Source of the DNA: Bacteroides caecigallinarum
GTDB lineage: Bacteria > Bacteroidota > Bacteroidia > Bacteroidales > Bacteroidaceae
Assembly (NCBI RefSeq): GCF_016902295.1
Contig: NZ_JACJLQ010000035.1
Location: 1 to 34,283 of the forward strand
Length of the DNA stretch: 34,283 bases
Direction of reading: 5' to 3'
Below the pieces are notes generated by a model that saw nothing but the letters and a program-made list of their open reading frames with translations, did no database searches and was not told where the DNA came from. The translations under genes and the position numbers were made by a program. Shown in pieces: positions 8,986 through 16,989 of this stretch (its first letter is position 1; each line of letters starts with the position of its first letter).

Positions 8986-9996
8986 TTACTTATTCAAAGC
9001 AGTAGCAACGTCAACTGCACATGCAACTGTACATCCTACCATAGGGTTGTTACCGATACCCAGGAAGCCCATCATTTCTACGTGAGCAGGAACTGATGAA
9101 GATCCAGCGAACTGAGCGTCTGAGTGCATACGACCCATAGTATCAGTCATACCGTAAGAAGCAGGACCAGCAGCCATGTTATCTGGGTGAAGTGTACGAC
9201 CTGTACCACCACCTGAAGCTACTGAGAAGTATGGCTTACCAGCAAGAACACGTTCTTTCTTGTAAGTACCTGCAACTGGGTGCTGGAAACGAGTAGGGTT
9301 AGTAGAGTTACCAGTGATTGATACATCTACGCCTTCTTTCCACATGATAGCTACACCTTCGCGAACGTCGTCAGCTCCGTAGCATTTTACTTTTGCACGA
9401 GGACCGTTTGAGTAAGCGATTTCACGAACAACTTTCAATTCGCCAGTGTAGTAGTCGAACTGAGTCTGAACGTAAGTAAATCCGTTGATACGAGAGATAA
9501 TCTGAGCAGCGTCTTTTCCAAGACCGTTCAAGATACAACGGAGAGGTTCTTTACGTACTTTGTCTGCTTTTGCAGCGATTTTGATAGCACCTTCAGCAGC
9601 GGCGAATGATTCGTGACCTGCCAAGAATGCGAAACATTTAGTTTCTTCGCGAAGCAACATAGCAGCCAGGTTACCGTGGCCAAGACCTACTTTACGGTCG
9701 TCAGCAACTGAACCCGGGATACAGAATGACTGCAAACCGATACCGATAGCTTCTGCAGCTTCAGCAGCGTTTTTGCAACCTTTCTTCAATGCGATAGCAC
9801 AACCTACAACGTATGCCCATTTAGCATTTTCGAAGCAGATAGGCTGAGTTTCTTCACAAGTTTTATAAGGATCAAGACCATACTGTTCGCAGATAGCGTT
9901 AGCTTCTTCGATGTCTTTGATACCGTTTTCGTTCAAAGCAGCAAGAATCTGTTTGATACGACGGTCCTGGCTTTCAAATTTTACTTCTCTAATCAT
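8986..9996 (-). CDS. GGGtGRT-family protein (function unknown)
   Basis: This is a 336-aa soluble protein without a signal peptide. It carries the name-giving motif of its family, GGGTGRT at residues 262-268, followed by LHPDNMAAGPASYGMTDTMG. Several Cys are spread through the chain (residues 36, 47, 54, 66, 74, 92, 121, 153, 205). Known of the family: it occurs mainly in anaerobes, commonly beside a NifU-like gene, and its function is unestablished. The same pairing is seen here, 20 bp downstream of the NifU-like gene. The strong AAGGAGG ribosome site and a narrow, uniform codon choice (CGT for Arg, AAA for Lys, GGT for Gly) suggest high expression. A role in iron-sulfur or metal handling is inference from the partner only. 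Confidence 0.88.
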   Translation of the reverse strand: MIREVKFESQDRRIKQILAALNENGIKDIEEANAICEQYGLDPYKTCEETQPICFENAKWAYVVGCAIALKKGCKNAAEAAEAIGIGLQSFCIPGSVADDRKVGLGHGNLAAMLLREETKCFAFLAGHESFAAAEGAIKIAAKADKVRKEPLRCILNGLGKDAAQIISRINGFTYVQTQFDYYTGELKVVREIAYSNGPRAKVKCYGADDVREGVAIMWKEGVDVSITGNSTNPTRFQHPVAGTYKKERVLAGKPYFSVASGGGTGRTLHPDNMAAGPASYGMTDTMGRMHSDAQFAGSSSVPAHVEMMGFLGIGNNPMVGCTVACAVDVATALNK

Positions 9997-10006
9997 AATG
10001 TTCTTT

Positions 10007-10013
10007 CCTCCTT
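10007..10013 (-). promoter_or_regulatory. Strong Shine-Dalgarno (AAGGAGG) of the GGGtGRT gene
   Basis: A full AAGGAGG lies 10 nt upstream of the ATG at 9996. Bacteroidetes genes usually lack such a site, so its presence fixes the start and suggests high translation. Confidence 0.75.
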
Positions 10014-10016
10014 ATA

Positions 10017-10718
10017 TTATTCGTGACGTGGATCAATGTGTTTAACTGCACCCTGTTCTGCTGTGAAGCGTCCGTAAGTACCTGTTACTTTCTTCAATGC
10101 TTCGTTAGCGTCTGTACCTTTCTTGATTTCATCCATGAACTTGCCAAGGTGAACGAATTCGTATCCGCAGATCTCATCGTTTTCATCCAAAGCGATAGTC
10201 TTGATATATCCTTCAGCCATTTCAAGGTAACGAGGACCTTTAGCCAATGTTCCGTACAATGTACCTACCTGGCTACGGAGACCTTTACCCAAGTCTTCAA
10301 GACCTGCACCGATCATCAAACCGCCTTCTGAGAAAGCTGACTGAGTACGACCGTAAACAATCTGCAAGAACAATTCACGCATTGCAGTGTTGATAGCGTC
10401 GCAAACCAAGTCTGTGTTCAATGCTTCGAGAACTGTCTTACCTGGAAGGATTTCTGAAGCCATAGCTGCAGAGTGAGTCATACCAGAGCAACCGATTGTT
10501 TCAACCAATGCTTCCTGGATGATACCTTCTTTCACGTTAAGAGTCAGTTTACAAGCACCCTGCTGAGGAGCACACCAACCGATACCGTGAGTCAAACCTG
10601 AAATGTCTTTGATTTCTTTTGATTTAACCCATTTTCCTTCTTCAGGAATTGGAGCCGGACCGTGATTAGGTCCTTTTTTTACAACACACATGTGTTCAAC
10701 TTCGTGTGAATAAGTCAT
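10017..10718 (-). CDS. NifU-like iron-sulfur cluster scaffold homologue
   Basis: About 233 aa when started at MTYSHEVEHM; the reading frame is open 21 codons further up, but that part (MQFQWFTIITYFF) looks like untranslated leader. The region GLTHGIGWCAPQQGACKLTL through VETIGCSGMTHSAAMASEIL resembles the IscU/NifU N-terminal scaffold fold, with Cys49, Cys56, Cys77 and Cys106 as possible cluster ligands. The spacing differs from canonical IscU, so it may be a specialised member. No cysteine desulfurase (IscS or SufS) or Suf gene is nearby. It is the first gene of a two-gene operon with the GGGtGRT gene 20 bp downstream. Scaffold activity is inferred from family resemblance. Confidence 0.82.
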   Translation of the reverse strand: MTYSHEVEHMCVVKKGPNHGPAPIPEEGKWVKSKEIKDISGLTHGIGWCAPQQGACKLTLNVKEGIIQEALVETIGCSGMTHSAAMASEILPGKTVLEALNTDLVCDAINTAMRELFLQIVYGRTQSAFSEGGLMIGAGLEDLGKGLRSQVGTLYGTLAKGPRYLEMAEGYIKTIALDENDEICGYEFVHLGKFMDEIKKGTDANEALKKVTGTYGRFTAEQGAVKHIDPRHE

Positions 10719-10798
10719 ATTCTTTACGTTTTTATTGGTAATAAAAAAATAAGTTATTATCGTAAACCATTGGAATTGCACACTTGCCTATTCCGAAC

Positions 10799-10830
10799 GC
10801 AAATTTACTTCTTTTATTCATTTTTGCAAC
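10799..10830 (-). promoter_or_regulatory. Promoter of the NifU-like/GGGtGRT operon
   Basis: On the minus strand GTTG (10827-10830, one mismatch to TTTG), a 19-bp spacer and a perfect TAAATTTGC (10799-10807) form a Bacteroidetes-type promoter. Transcription would start near 10790 and leave a leader of about 70 nt. Confidence 0.65.
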
Positions 10831-10959
10831 CTTCGGATGCAAACTTTTTCTTGCATTTTATGAATATTTTTAAGTGATTTTGCTGTTTTGCAAACTCCAC
10901 TTGTCAAAATGTTTTTTGTTTTTCTATATTGCTTTTCCACATTATTATATGTACATAAA

Positions 10960-10995
10960 ATCGGGGCTTGCCTTTTTATGCTTGGCGGCCCCGAT
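10960..10995 (-). terminator. Terminator after the sensor kinase gene
   Basis: On the minus strand ATCGGGGC pairs with GCCCCGAT, with a second inner pairing (GCC/GGC), followed by TTTATG. It starts 9 bp after the sensor-kinase stop codon and closes the two-component operon. Confidence 0.7.
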
Positions 10996-11004
10996 TATGT
11001 TGGT

Positions 11005-12774
11005 TTATTTCTGCAGTGTAAATACGAATTCCAGTCCTCCGTTCGGAGCGTTCTTCGCAAAGATGGTTCCTCCGTGGAAAAGCACTGCGTTCTTGACTAT
11101 TGCAAGTCCCAGACCTGTGCCGCCGAGTTTTCTTGAACGCCCTTTATCGACTCTGTAGAATCGTTCGAACAGGCGTGTCAGATGCTCTTCTTCTACACCT
11201 ATTCCGGAATCCGAGAAGCTGAAGTAATAGAACGTATCATCTTCGCGGAAACAGTTTATTGTGATGTGTATGTTTGTGCCTGCATATGCTATGGCATTGT
11301 CCATCAGGTTTCTGAAGATGGAGTACAGCAGAGAGTGGTTGCCGTTTATCATCAGTGCCTGTGGCATAAGGTTTATCACTTTTATACACTTCTCTTCCAG
11401 TCCCAATGCTACTTCGTTTATAATATTTTCCACTACCAGGCTCAGGTTCACAGCTTCTCTTTCCATCATTTCCGGAGCCTCGTCCATTCTTGTCAGCACG
11501 GATATGTCGCGCAGCAGGGTAGTGAGCCTGTTGCTCTGGGCGTAGCTTCTTTCAAGGAATGTCCTGACTGTCTCCTTCGGTATGTTCGGATTGCTGAGAA
11601 TTGTCTCCAGATATCCCTGTATGCTGCTCACCGGAGTTTTAAGTTCGTGGGCTATGTTCTGTGTGAGCTGTCTTTTCAGCCGTGCCTGTTCTTCCTCCTG
11701 AGTGATGTCGTTTATTGATATTTCGAACGACAGGTCCTGGAAGATGATACACTCTATGGTGAACGTACGCGCGTTTTTGTTCAGATGGAGTGCCGTTCTT
11801 TTCTCTTCCTTGCTGTAGTTCCCTTCGTTCTTGTTGAGGAACTCTATGATAGGTTTGAGCTCAGGAATAGTGAATATTTCGTCAGTGGAGCCGAGGTTGC
11901 GGTCGGATATATTGTTTATGTATTGTGTGAACAGGCTGTTCACCAGTATTTCCTTTCTCTCTTTCGTGAACACGCCGAGTCCCTCGTGAGATGTCTGCAA
12001 GTGCGAAATCAGCTTTTCTCTTTCTATGTAGAGTGCTTCTTTGGCTCTGTGCAGTCTCTTGTATATAGTGATGATGTGTTGCGATATTTCTCCCAGTTCG
12101 TTTTTGGGGAATGTACGCAGTATATCCATGTCGATAGGTTCATTCTTGTCGGCTTTCAGGGCGAATTGCTGCAGGTTGGTGATTGATTTTCCCAATTTGT
12201 AGGTGAATCTGTAGAATATCACCATCAGAACGATACAGATGAGTATTGTAAACCACACGTAGCCCATGTCTGCCTCGAGATGTTCGGTAAGGCTTACATT
12301 GTAAGGCAGAGCCGAGCGTATGATTATGCGGTGCTTGGGAAAGTATTTTGCGGAATAGAAGAATTCTTCGCCGTCAATACTTTCAGAGTATCTGTTTATG
12401 GCATACCCGCTACCGTACATCAGTGCGTCCTGAACTTCCTTTCTTGAAGAGTGGTTCTGGAATTCATCAAGGTTCTTGTCGGTAGAGTCGAATATGACTT
12501 TACCTTCGGGAGTGATTATAGTGACACGCAGATTCGGAATCATGTGTGTCATGATATAGTTTTTCAGCGAGTCTAATGAGCCTGCATCCGCCATATAGCT
12601 GTACAGTTGTTCATTGTAGTTTTGCAGTTGTGTATTGAGCAGTTCTGTCTTATATGATTTTTCGCGTTGATATTGGAACAGCATGAAGCATGCCGCGAAT
12701 GCCACGAAAAGTGTGATGACAGAAAGGAATAACTTACGGCTGAAAGTTAGGAAACGGGGATTGAATTTTGTCAT
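11005..12774 (-). CDS. PhoR-like membrane sensor histidine kinase
   Basis: This 589-aa kinase is the second gene of a two-component operon. It has a membrane helix at about residues 13-33, a periplasmic sensor segment, a second helix at about 171-191 (VWFTILICIVLMVIFYRF), a HAMP-like linker and a PAS-like region. The HisKA box is NIAHELKTPVSSIQGYLE with phospho-accepting His376. The ATPase follows with N box NLMDNAIAYAG, G1 DSGIGVEEEHLTRLFERFYRVD and G2 LGGTGLGLAIVKNAVLFHGG. All catalytic boxes look intact. It should phosphorylate the response regulator encoded 21 bp upstream. The layout resembles PhoR, but no phosphate genes are in view, so the signal is unknown. Confidence 0.92.
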   Translation of the reverse strand: MTKFNPRFLTFSRKLFLSVITLFVAFAACFMLFQYQREKSYKTELLNTQLQNYNEQLYSYMADAGSLDSLKNYIMTHMIPNLRVTIITPEGKVIFDSTDKNLDEFQNHSSRKEVQDALMYGSGYAINRYSESIDGEEFFYSAKYFPKHRIIIRSALPYNVSLTEHLEADMGYVWFTILICIVLMVIFYRFTYKLGKSITNLQQFALKADKNEPIDMDILRTFPKNELGEISQHIITIYKRLHRAKEALYIEREKLISHLQTSHEGLGVFTKERKEILVNSLFTQYINNISDRNLGSTDEIFTIPELKPIIEFLNKNEGNYSKEEKRTALHLNKNARTFTIECIIFQDLSFEISINDITQEEEQARLKRQLTQNIAHELKTPVSSIQGYLETILSNPNIPKETVRTFLERSYAQSNRLTTLLRDISVLTRMDEAPEMMEREAVNLSLVVENIINEVALGLEEKCIKVINLMPQALMINGNHSLLYSIFRNLMDNAIAYAGTNIHITINCFREDDTFYYFSFSDSGIGVEEEHLTRLFERFYRVDKGRSRKLGGTGLGLAIVKNAVLFHGGTIFAKNAPNGGLEFVFTLQK

Positions 12775-12795
12775 TTTTTGAACTTCCTATTAATT

Positions 12796-13482
12796 TTATT
12801 CACATTCGAAACAGTATCCATATCCCAGGCGTGTCACAATGTATTTTCCGTATTCTCCTATTTTCTTTCTTAATCGTGTGATGTTTACGTCGATAGTGCG
12901 GTCCAGTACATATACTTCGTCATGCCATACTTTTGCCAGTATGTCCTCGCGCGAAAACACACGTCCCTGATTCTGCAACAACAGCAGCAGAATTTCAAAT
13001 TCTTTTTTTGTCAGTGATATCTCTTCGCCTCTGATTACTACTTTTTTCTTTACTGAATCGACTACCAGATCTTTGAATATCAGTTGGTCGTTGTCCTTGT
13101 TTTGTGCGCTTGCCGTACGCCTGATGACAGCTTTTACCCTTGCCAGAACTTCCCTCAGTGAGAAAGGTTTTGATATGTAGTCGTCCGCTCCTAAGTTGAA
13201 ACCTGTCAGAGTGTCGTTTTCAGTGTCTTTTGCCGTGATGAAGATAATAGGGATGTTTGCCGTATCCTTGTTCTTTTTCATCATGCTTGCCATCCTGAAA
13301 CCCGATATTTCGCCCATCATCACGTCCAGCAGAATGACGTTATACTGTGTAAGGTCCAGCTTCAATGCTTCCTCTGCCGAGTTTGCTGTGTCCACCAGAT
13401 AGCCCTCTGTCTCCAGATTGAATTTCAAGATTTCACATAAATCTTCCTCATCATCTACGACCAATATTCTGTAATCGTTCAT
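12796..13482 (-). CDS. OmpR/PhoB-family response regulator
   Basis: This 228-aa DNA-binding response regulator has a receiver domain (residues 1-120) with the acidic pair Asp10/Asp11, the phospho-acceptor Asp53 in ILLDVMM, FITAKD and the Lys of ISKPFSLREV. A winged-helix domain follows, with KKEFEILLLLLQNQGRVFSR, VLDRTIDVNITRLRKKIG and IVTRLGYGYCF. It is first in the operon, just ahead of the sensor kinase, and has its own promoter. It is distinct from the RprY type as I recall that sequence. Target genes cannot be deduced here. Confidence 0.93.
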   Translation of the reverse strand: MNDYRILVVDDEEDLCEILKFNLETEGYLVDTANSAEEALKLDLTQYNVILLDVMMGEISGFRMASMMKKNKDTANIPIIFITAKDTENDTLTGFNLGADDYISKPFSLREVLARVKAVIRRTASAQNKDNDQLIFKDLVVDSVKKKVVIRGEEISLTKKEFEILLLLLQNQGRVFSREDILAKVWHDEVYVLDRTIDVNITRLRKKIGEYGKYIVTRLGYGYCFECE

Positions 13483-13504
13483 AATACCTTTATTTATTGT
13501 TTCA

Positions 13505-13536
13505 CAAATGTATTCAATATTATTTTCTGGTGCAAA
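13505..13536 (-). promoter_or_regulatory. Promoter of the two-component operon
   Basis: On the minus strand TTTG (13533-13536), a 20-bp spacer and TACATTTG (13505-13512) match the Bacteroidetes promoter, giving a short leader of about 20 nt before the ATG at 13482. Confidence 0.6.
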
Positions 13537-13584
13537 GATGATGCGATATTATTACTGGTGTGTGAAATAAATATTACGATTGTG

Positions 13585-14634
13585 TTACAACACCGGTTTT
13601 GTGAATTCTCCGGCAATTGAACGGCTCATTTCGTTTCTCACTTCGCGTGGTGAGAGTCCATGTCCCAGCAGGAACATAAGTTTTGTAAGTACGCTTTCCA
13701 CGGTTGCGTCGTATCCGCTTATCACTCCTGCTTCAAGCAACTGGAGACTTGTCTCGTAGCGTCCCATTTCCACCATTCCTGTCTGGCACTGTGTGATGTT
13801 CACTATCACTATGCCTTTTCGTGTCGCTTCGGATAGCAGTTTTATGAACCATTCCTTCTGTGGCGCGTTTCCTGAGCCGTATGTTTTCAGCACTACGGCT
13901 TTAAGTCCAGGTGTGTTTAGGACAGTCTGTACCAGTTTTTCCTGTATTCCGGGGAAGATGGTCAATACCAGCACGTTGGTGTCGAACACATAATGCGGAT
14001 GCATCGGCACTCCCGGCTGCACTTTCTTTATCTTGTCATACTCATATTTTATGTGTATTCCGGCGGTGGCAAGCGCGGGATAGTTGTACGAGCGGAAAGC
14101 GTTGAAATTCTCCGCGTTGATTTTTGTTGTACGGTTTCCTCTGAGCAGATGGTTTTCGAAAAAGATACATACCTCGGGCACTACCGCCGTTCCGTCAGGA
14201 TGTTTGGCGGCGGCAATTTCTATTGATGTTATGAGGTTTTCCTTACCGTCGGTGCGCAGAACTCCGATAGGAAGCTGGCTTCCTGTCAGTATTACAGGCT
14301 TGCTCAGGTTTTCAAGCATGAAACTGAGTGCCGATGCGGTGTATGCCATGGTGTCAGTTCCGTGAAGTATCACGAAGCCGTCGAAATTGTCATAATTGTA
14401 GTCGATTATTTTCACCATTTTAGCCCATAATGCAGGCTCCATATCCGATGAGTCGATAGGCGGGTTAAACTGATATGATGATATTCGGTAGTTAAATCTT
14501 TTCAGTTCAGGAACGTTTTCCTGCAGTTGGTCAAAATTGAATGCTTCCAGTGCCCCTGTCTCAGGGTTTTCTATCATACCTATGGTACCTCCTGTGTATA
14601 TAAGCAGTACTGACGGGTAATCCGGTTTAATCAT
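13585..14634 (-). CDS. ansA: Type I (cytoplasmic) L-asparaginase
   Basis: This 349-aa enzyme hydrolyses asparagine to aspartate and ammonia. The N-terminal motif LLIYTGGTIGMIENP carries the nucleophilic Thr, and the second motif FVILHGTDTMAYTASALSFM carries the second catalytic Thr-Asp. There is no signal peptide, and the length matches the cytoplasmic AnsA type rather than the secreted type II. It is monocistronic, with its own promoter and about 100 bp between it and the response-regulator start. Confidence 0.93.
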   Translation of the reverse strand: MIKPDYPSVLLIYTGGTIGMIENPETGALEAFNFDQLQENVPELKRFNYRISSYQFNPPIDSSDMEPALWAKMVKIIDYNYDNFDGFVILHGTDTMAYTASALSFMLENLSKPVILTGSQLPIGVLRTDGKENLITSIEIAAAKHPDGTAVVPEVCIFFENHLLRGNRTTKINAENFNAFRSYNYPALATAGIHIKYEYDKIKKVQPGVPMHPHYVFDTNVLVLTIFPGIQEKLVQTVLNTPGLKAVVLKTYGSGNAPQKEWFIKLLSEATRKGIVIVNITQCQTGMVEMGRYETSLQLLEAGVISGYDATVESVLTKLMFLLGHGLSPREVRNEMSRSIAGEFTKPVL

Positions 14635-14663
14635 AATGCGGTTTTTGTATCTTAATTAATGGT

Positions 14664-14672
14664 GCAAAGGTA
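14664..14672 (-). promoter_or_regulatory. -7 element of the asparaginase promoter
   Basis: TACCTTTGC on the minus strand is a perfect TAnnTTTGC, 29 bp upstream of the asparaginase ATG. A clear TTTG at -33 is not seen; TTTT or TTTA at the right distance is the closest. Confidence 0.55.
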
Positions 14673-14954
14673 GGAATTTTATGCCTTATTTAAAAATGTT
14701 AATCAATTTAATTTGTGTATGGAATGTGTCTATTGTCAATTGAAAGTATTGTTGAGTGATGATTGTACTACTAATTCGCTTACTATTTGTCGGGATTATG
14801 CTCTAGCCTTTGTGTATTATGACAGGTAAATCTGCTATATGTTTTACGGTTGATGTTATGATAAAAAAACTAAAATATTTATCTGGTCTGTAAATATTGT
14901 AATGTTAAAGTGATAACGTTAATATTGGATTTGAAAATATCTTAGCGTAATAGT
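14673..14954. other. AT-rich intergenic stretch between divergent promoters
   Basis: This is the middle of a 363-bp gap between the divergent asparaginase and HTH genes. I looked for a toxin gene that would normally pair with the downstream HTH protein and found no open frame or recognisable remnant. Apart from the promoters at its edges I see nothing in it. Confidence 0.5.
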
Positions 14955-14984
14955 TTTGAATTTCAGAATAATTGATAACTTTAC
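14955..14984 (+). promoter_or_regulatory. Probable promoter of the HTH gene
   Basis: TTTG (14955-14958), a 17-bp spacer and TAACTTTAC (14976-14984) form a near-consensus Bacteroidetes promoter. Transcription would start only a few nt before the ATG at 14998, which argues against the earlier in-frame ATG at 14956. Confidence 0.45.
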
Positions 14985-14997
14985 AAAAACGAATTTT

Positions 14998-15369
14998 ATG
15001 GATAATATGAGTAATATTACTAAGGAACAATATGAATTTGCGTTAGAACGTATCGAGGAACTTCTTCCTCTGGTAGGTGATGATACTCCGGCCAATGATA
15101 ATAAGGCTGTAGAACTTACTATGATGTCTGATATAGTGATTGCTTACGAGAAAGAACATTTCCCTATTAATAAACCTACGGTATCGGAGTTGATAGAACT
15201 TTCGCTGGAAGAGAAAGGCATGACGCAAAAGCAGCTTGCGGCGGAGTTAGGAGTAAGTCCTTCAAGAGTAAGTGATTACGTATCCGGTCGTTCGGAGCCA
15301 ACTTTGAGAATTGCCAGATTATTGTGCCAGATTCTTAATATCAAGCCATCTGCGATGTTAGGATTATAG
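14998..15369 (+). CDS. HigA-like helix-turn-helix protein, no partner toxin
   Basis: This 123-aa protein is the only complete plus-strand gene in the left half of the window. The C-terminal part holds an XRE-type helix-turn-helix (MTQKQLAAELGVSPSRVSDY, then SGRSEPTLRIARLLCQILNI). The N-terminal 60 residues are acidic and resemble the extended N-terminus of HigA/MqsA-type antitoxins of Bacteroidetes. In those systems a HigB-like toxin gene lies immediately upstream; here the upstream 360 bp carry no such frame. It may be an orphan antitoxin or a stand-alone regulator. The start was chosen from the promoter position. It is followed 24 bp later by a large palindrome. Confidence 0.8.
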   Translation: MDNMSNITKEQYEFALERIEELLPLVGDDTPANDNKAVELTMMSDIVIAYEKEHFPINKPTVSELIELSLEEKGMTQKQLAAELGVSPSRVSDYVSGRSEPTLRIARLLCQILNIKPSAMLGL

Positions 15370-15392
15370 TTCTCTATTATGTCTATATAAAG

Positions 15393-15440
15393 TTAACCGG
15401 CGTTTAAACAGTATTTAAATACCGTTTAAACGCCGGTTAA
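15393..15440. repeat. 48-bp near-perfect palindrome between convergent genes
   Basis: The two 24-bp halves (TTAACCGGCGTTTAAACAGT then ATTT, and the mirror) are reverse complements with a single mismatch and no spacer. The palindrome contains two GTTTAAAC sites and a central ATTTAAAT. It lies in the 86 bp between the HTH gene and the convergent chimeric reading frame. Neither strand has a good T run after it, so it is not a typical intrinsic terminator, though a bidirectional terminator role remains possible. Confidence 0.9.
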
Positions 15441-15455
15441 GCATTGTTTGATTTG

Positions 15456-16190
15456 TTACGGTCTTGCCACATTGACAGACATGACGCTTGCTTGCGAAGC
15501 ATCATTCTGCCCCTTCACATACGCACGGAAAGACTTCACCTTTACTTGGACTCCATTGGCTATCGGATAGATGTTGCCGTTCTTTAGGAAGTAGCCCGCG
15601 GTGGGTGTATCCACACTCATCGTACCTACCATAAAGCTGTCTGTCGCAGGGATGGTTACCAGTTCCACGCCTGCGGCACTTTTGGCGCTGAAGGTGATGT
15701 CGCCTGTACCGGATGTTTGATAGAACAGCGGCTTGCCGGCTTCAAAATCGGTTTCTACGAGGGTAATCTCGTTGCTTCCCAACTTCTTGACCTGATAGTA
15801 AGTAACCTGACCGTCAGCTACAGAAGTAGGAACGAACGGCAGACAGATGGTTCCATATTGGGAGTTATCTGACAGGGCACGGGTATAAGTAACCTTTTTG
15901 CTTTTCAACTTGAGGTGGTAACCTGCATACTCGCTAATACCCTCATCGTCAGTCAGCGTTATTTCGCCCAAAACAAGATTTCCCGAACCTGTCAAATTCT
16001 TTATATCCGTCATTCTACCTGCCGCCTGCCTTATGTTTTGGGTATATTCTATTCTTTTGTCCTCATCTTCAGTCTGTGTCAGAAGTTCCCCGTAACCGTT
16101 GATGGCAGTCAGCGGTGTGCGGAGTTCATGCGTGACGGTCAGCATGATTTTCTGGCGGGCTATCACGTCACTGTTCAGCGTATTGAGCAT
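15456..16190 (-). pseudogene. Chimeric frame: histidine-kinase HisKA piece fused to a surface-protein C-terminus
   Basis: The first 60 codons (16011-16190) are a HisKA remnant (VTHELRTPLTAINGYGELL, with His21). They are preceded by the linker MLNTLNSDVIARQK, which in RteA-like kinases lies roughly 100 residues further from the His box; that interval has been deleted. From codon 61 the protein changes to a beta-rich sequence, TDIKNLTGSGNLVLGEITLT and SQYGTICLPFVP through SFRAYVKGQ to the end. This resembles the C-terminal part of Bacteroidales secreted LRR or BACON-type surface proteins. There is no signal peptide, so the tail cannot reach the surface. The ATPase domain is missing, so no kinase activity is expected. 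It looks like two gene fragments joined by deletion. Confidence 0.72.
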
Positions 16191-16237
16191 GGAAGTCGTA
16201 ACAGTCGGTTTCGCTTCTTCCTTTTTTCCGAACAGTC

Positions 16238-16792
16238 CTAAGAAACCTGTCCGTTTTCTTTTTGGGGGCTCTTCCTGCGAACTATTACTGGAACCCGTCG
16301 GGCTATTTTGTCTTTTATTTCTTCCTGTTCGTTGAGTACCAGCATGATTTTATTCAGCAGATTTTCCTTTTCAGCCAGCAGCCGGCAGACGCTGTCTATA
16401 CGTTCGCTGCGATAGCTGGACTTGAACAGGCTGAGCAGACTGTCCACCTCCAGACGCTTCTTATGGTATATATTCATATCTTCCTCATTCCAGTCCAGCA
16501 CGGTCTCACCAATAAGGGATAAATCCACCATTTTAACATATACCTCGTGTATGTCCTTGCGTAAACATCTTATCTTTTGGCTTGTAATCTCTAATTCCTG
16601 TCGTCTGTGCTGTTCGTTGAGCCAAATATAGACGATGCCGAAAATGACGAAATGCAGCCCACTGACCTTGCGGTAGCGGGCTGCGGTGTCTGTATGATGT
16701 TGCCGGGCACAAATGCTCCCGCCCGAAACGGGAGTTCCTGTTTGATGTCCTTTCGTATTTCGGGGCATTGCCCTTTTCCTATACCCTTTCAT
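16238..16792 (-). pseudogene. N-terminal remnant of an RteA-like hybrid sensor kinase (frameshifted)
   Basis: From about residue 46 the frame reads LHFVIFGIVYIWLNEQHRRQ (membrane helix), followed by a helical sensor segment ending RRVPVIVRR. From memory this matches the N-terminus of RteA-type kinases of CTnDOT-like conjugative transposons. After about position 16275 this frame is lost, while the frame two bases over reads EEPPKRKRTGFLGLFGKK then EEAKPTVTTS straight into the next fragment, which is direct evidence for a frameshift. The first 45 residues are rich in Arg, His and Thr and look non-native. With the deletion in the following fragment, the gene is dead. It points to a former conjugative-element gene here. 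Confidence 0.7.
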
Positions 16793-16842
16793 CGGGTGCG
16801 GGACAATACGGCAGAAAGGCAGGGGGTTGCATCAGCGGCCCT

Positions 16843-16968
16843 TTACCATTCGACCGTTTCGCCGTCCTCGAATCCTTCATGGATTCCGCTCGTGCATATC
16901 ACCTGCACGGCATCCATCTGCAACACCTCGCAGAGCGGCGCTTCATAGCGCTCTTTTGTCGTTTCCAT
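16843..16968 (-). CDS. 41-aa peptide with YEAPxCE head and HxGFED tail
   Basis: The peptide begins METTKERYEAPLCEVLQMDA and ends VQVICTSGIHEGFEDGETVEW. It starts 21 bp after the stop of the fimbrillin/LRR gene, in the same direction. Its layout repeats that of the 49-aa peptide upstream of the same gene: a Y-E-A-P-x-C-E head, a V-x-C-x-S middle, a G-F-E-D tail, acidic residues and a final Trp. Two independent copies of this pattern flanking one gene make a real coding sequence likely. There is no signal peptide and no membrane segment. The function is unknown; I do not recognise a named family. Confidence 0.7.
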   Translation of the reverse strand: METTKERYEAPLCEVLQMDAVQVICTSGIHEGFEDGETVEW

Positions 16969-16989
16969 ATACTTGTTGACAATTTGTTT

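Noticed and set aside
15456..16190. Functional histidine kinase
   Set aside because: Only the HisKA box remains; the membrane part is in another frame, the ATPase domain is absent and the rest is an unrelated surface-protein tail.
16640..16792. Alternative frame reading FRAGAFVPGNIIQTPQPATA ahead of the RteA-like remnant
   Set aside because: It looks protein-like over a short stretch, but it has no start codon, begins after a stop and is explained by GC-rich sequence overlapping the kinase remnant.
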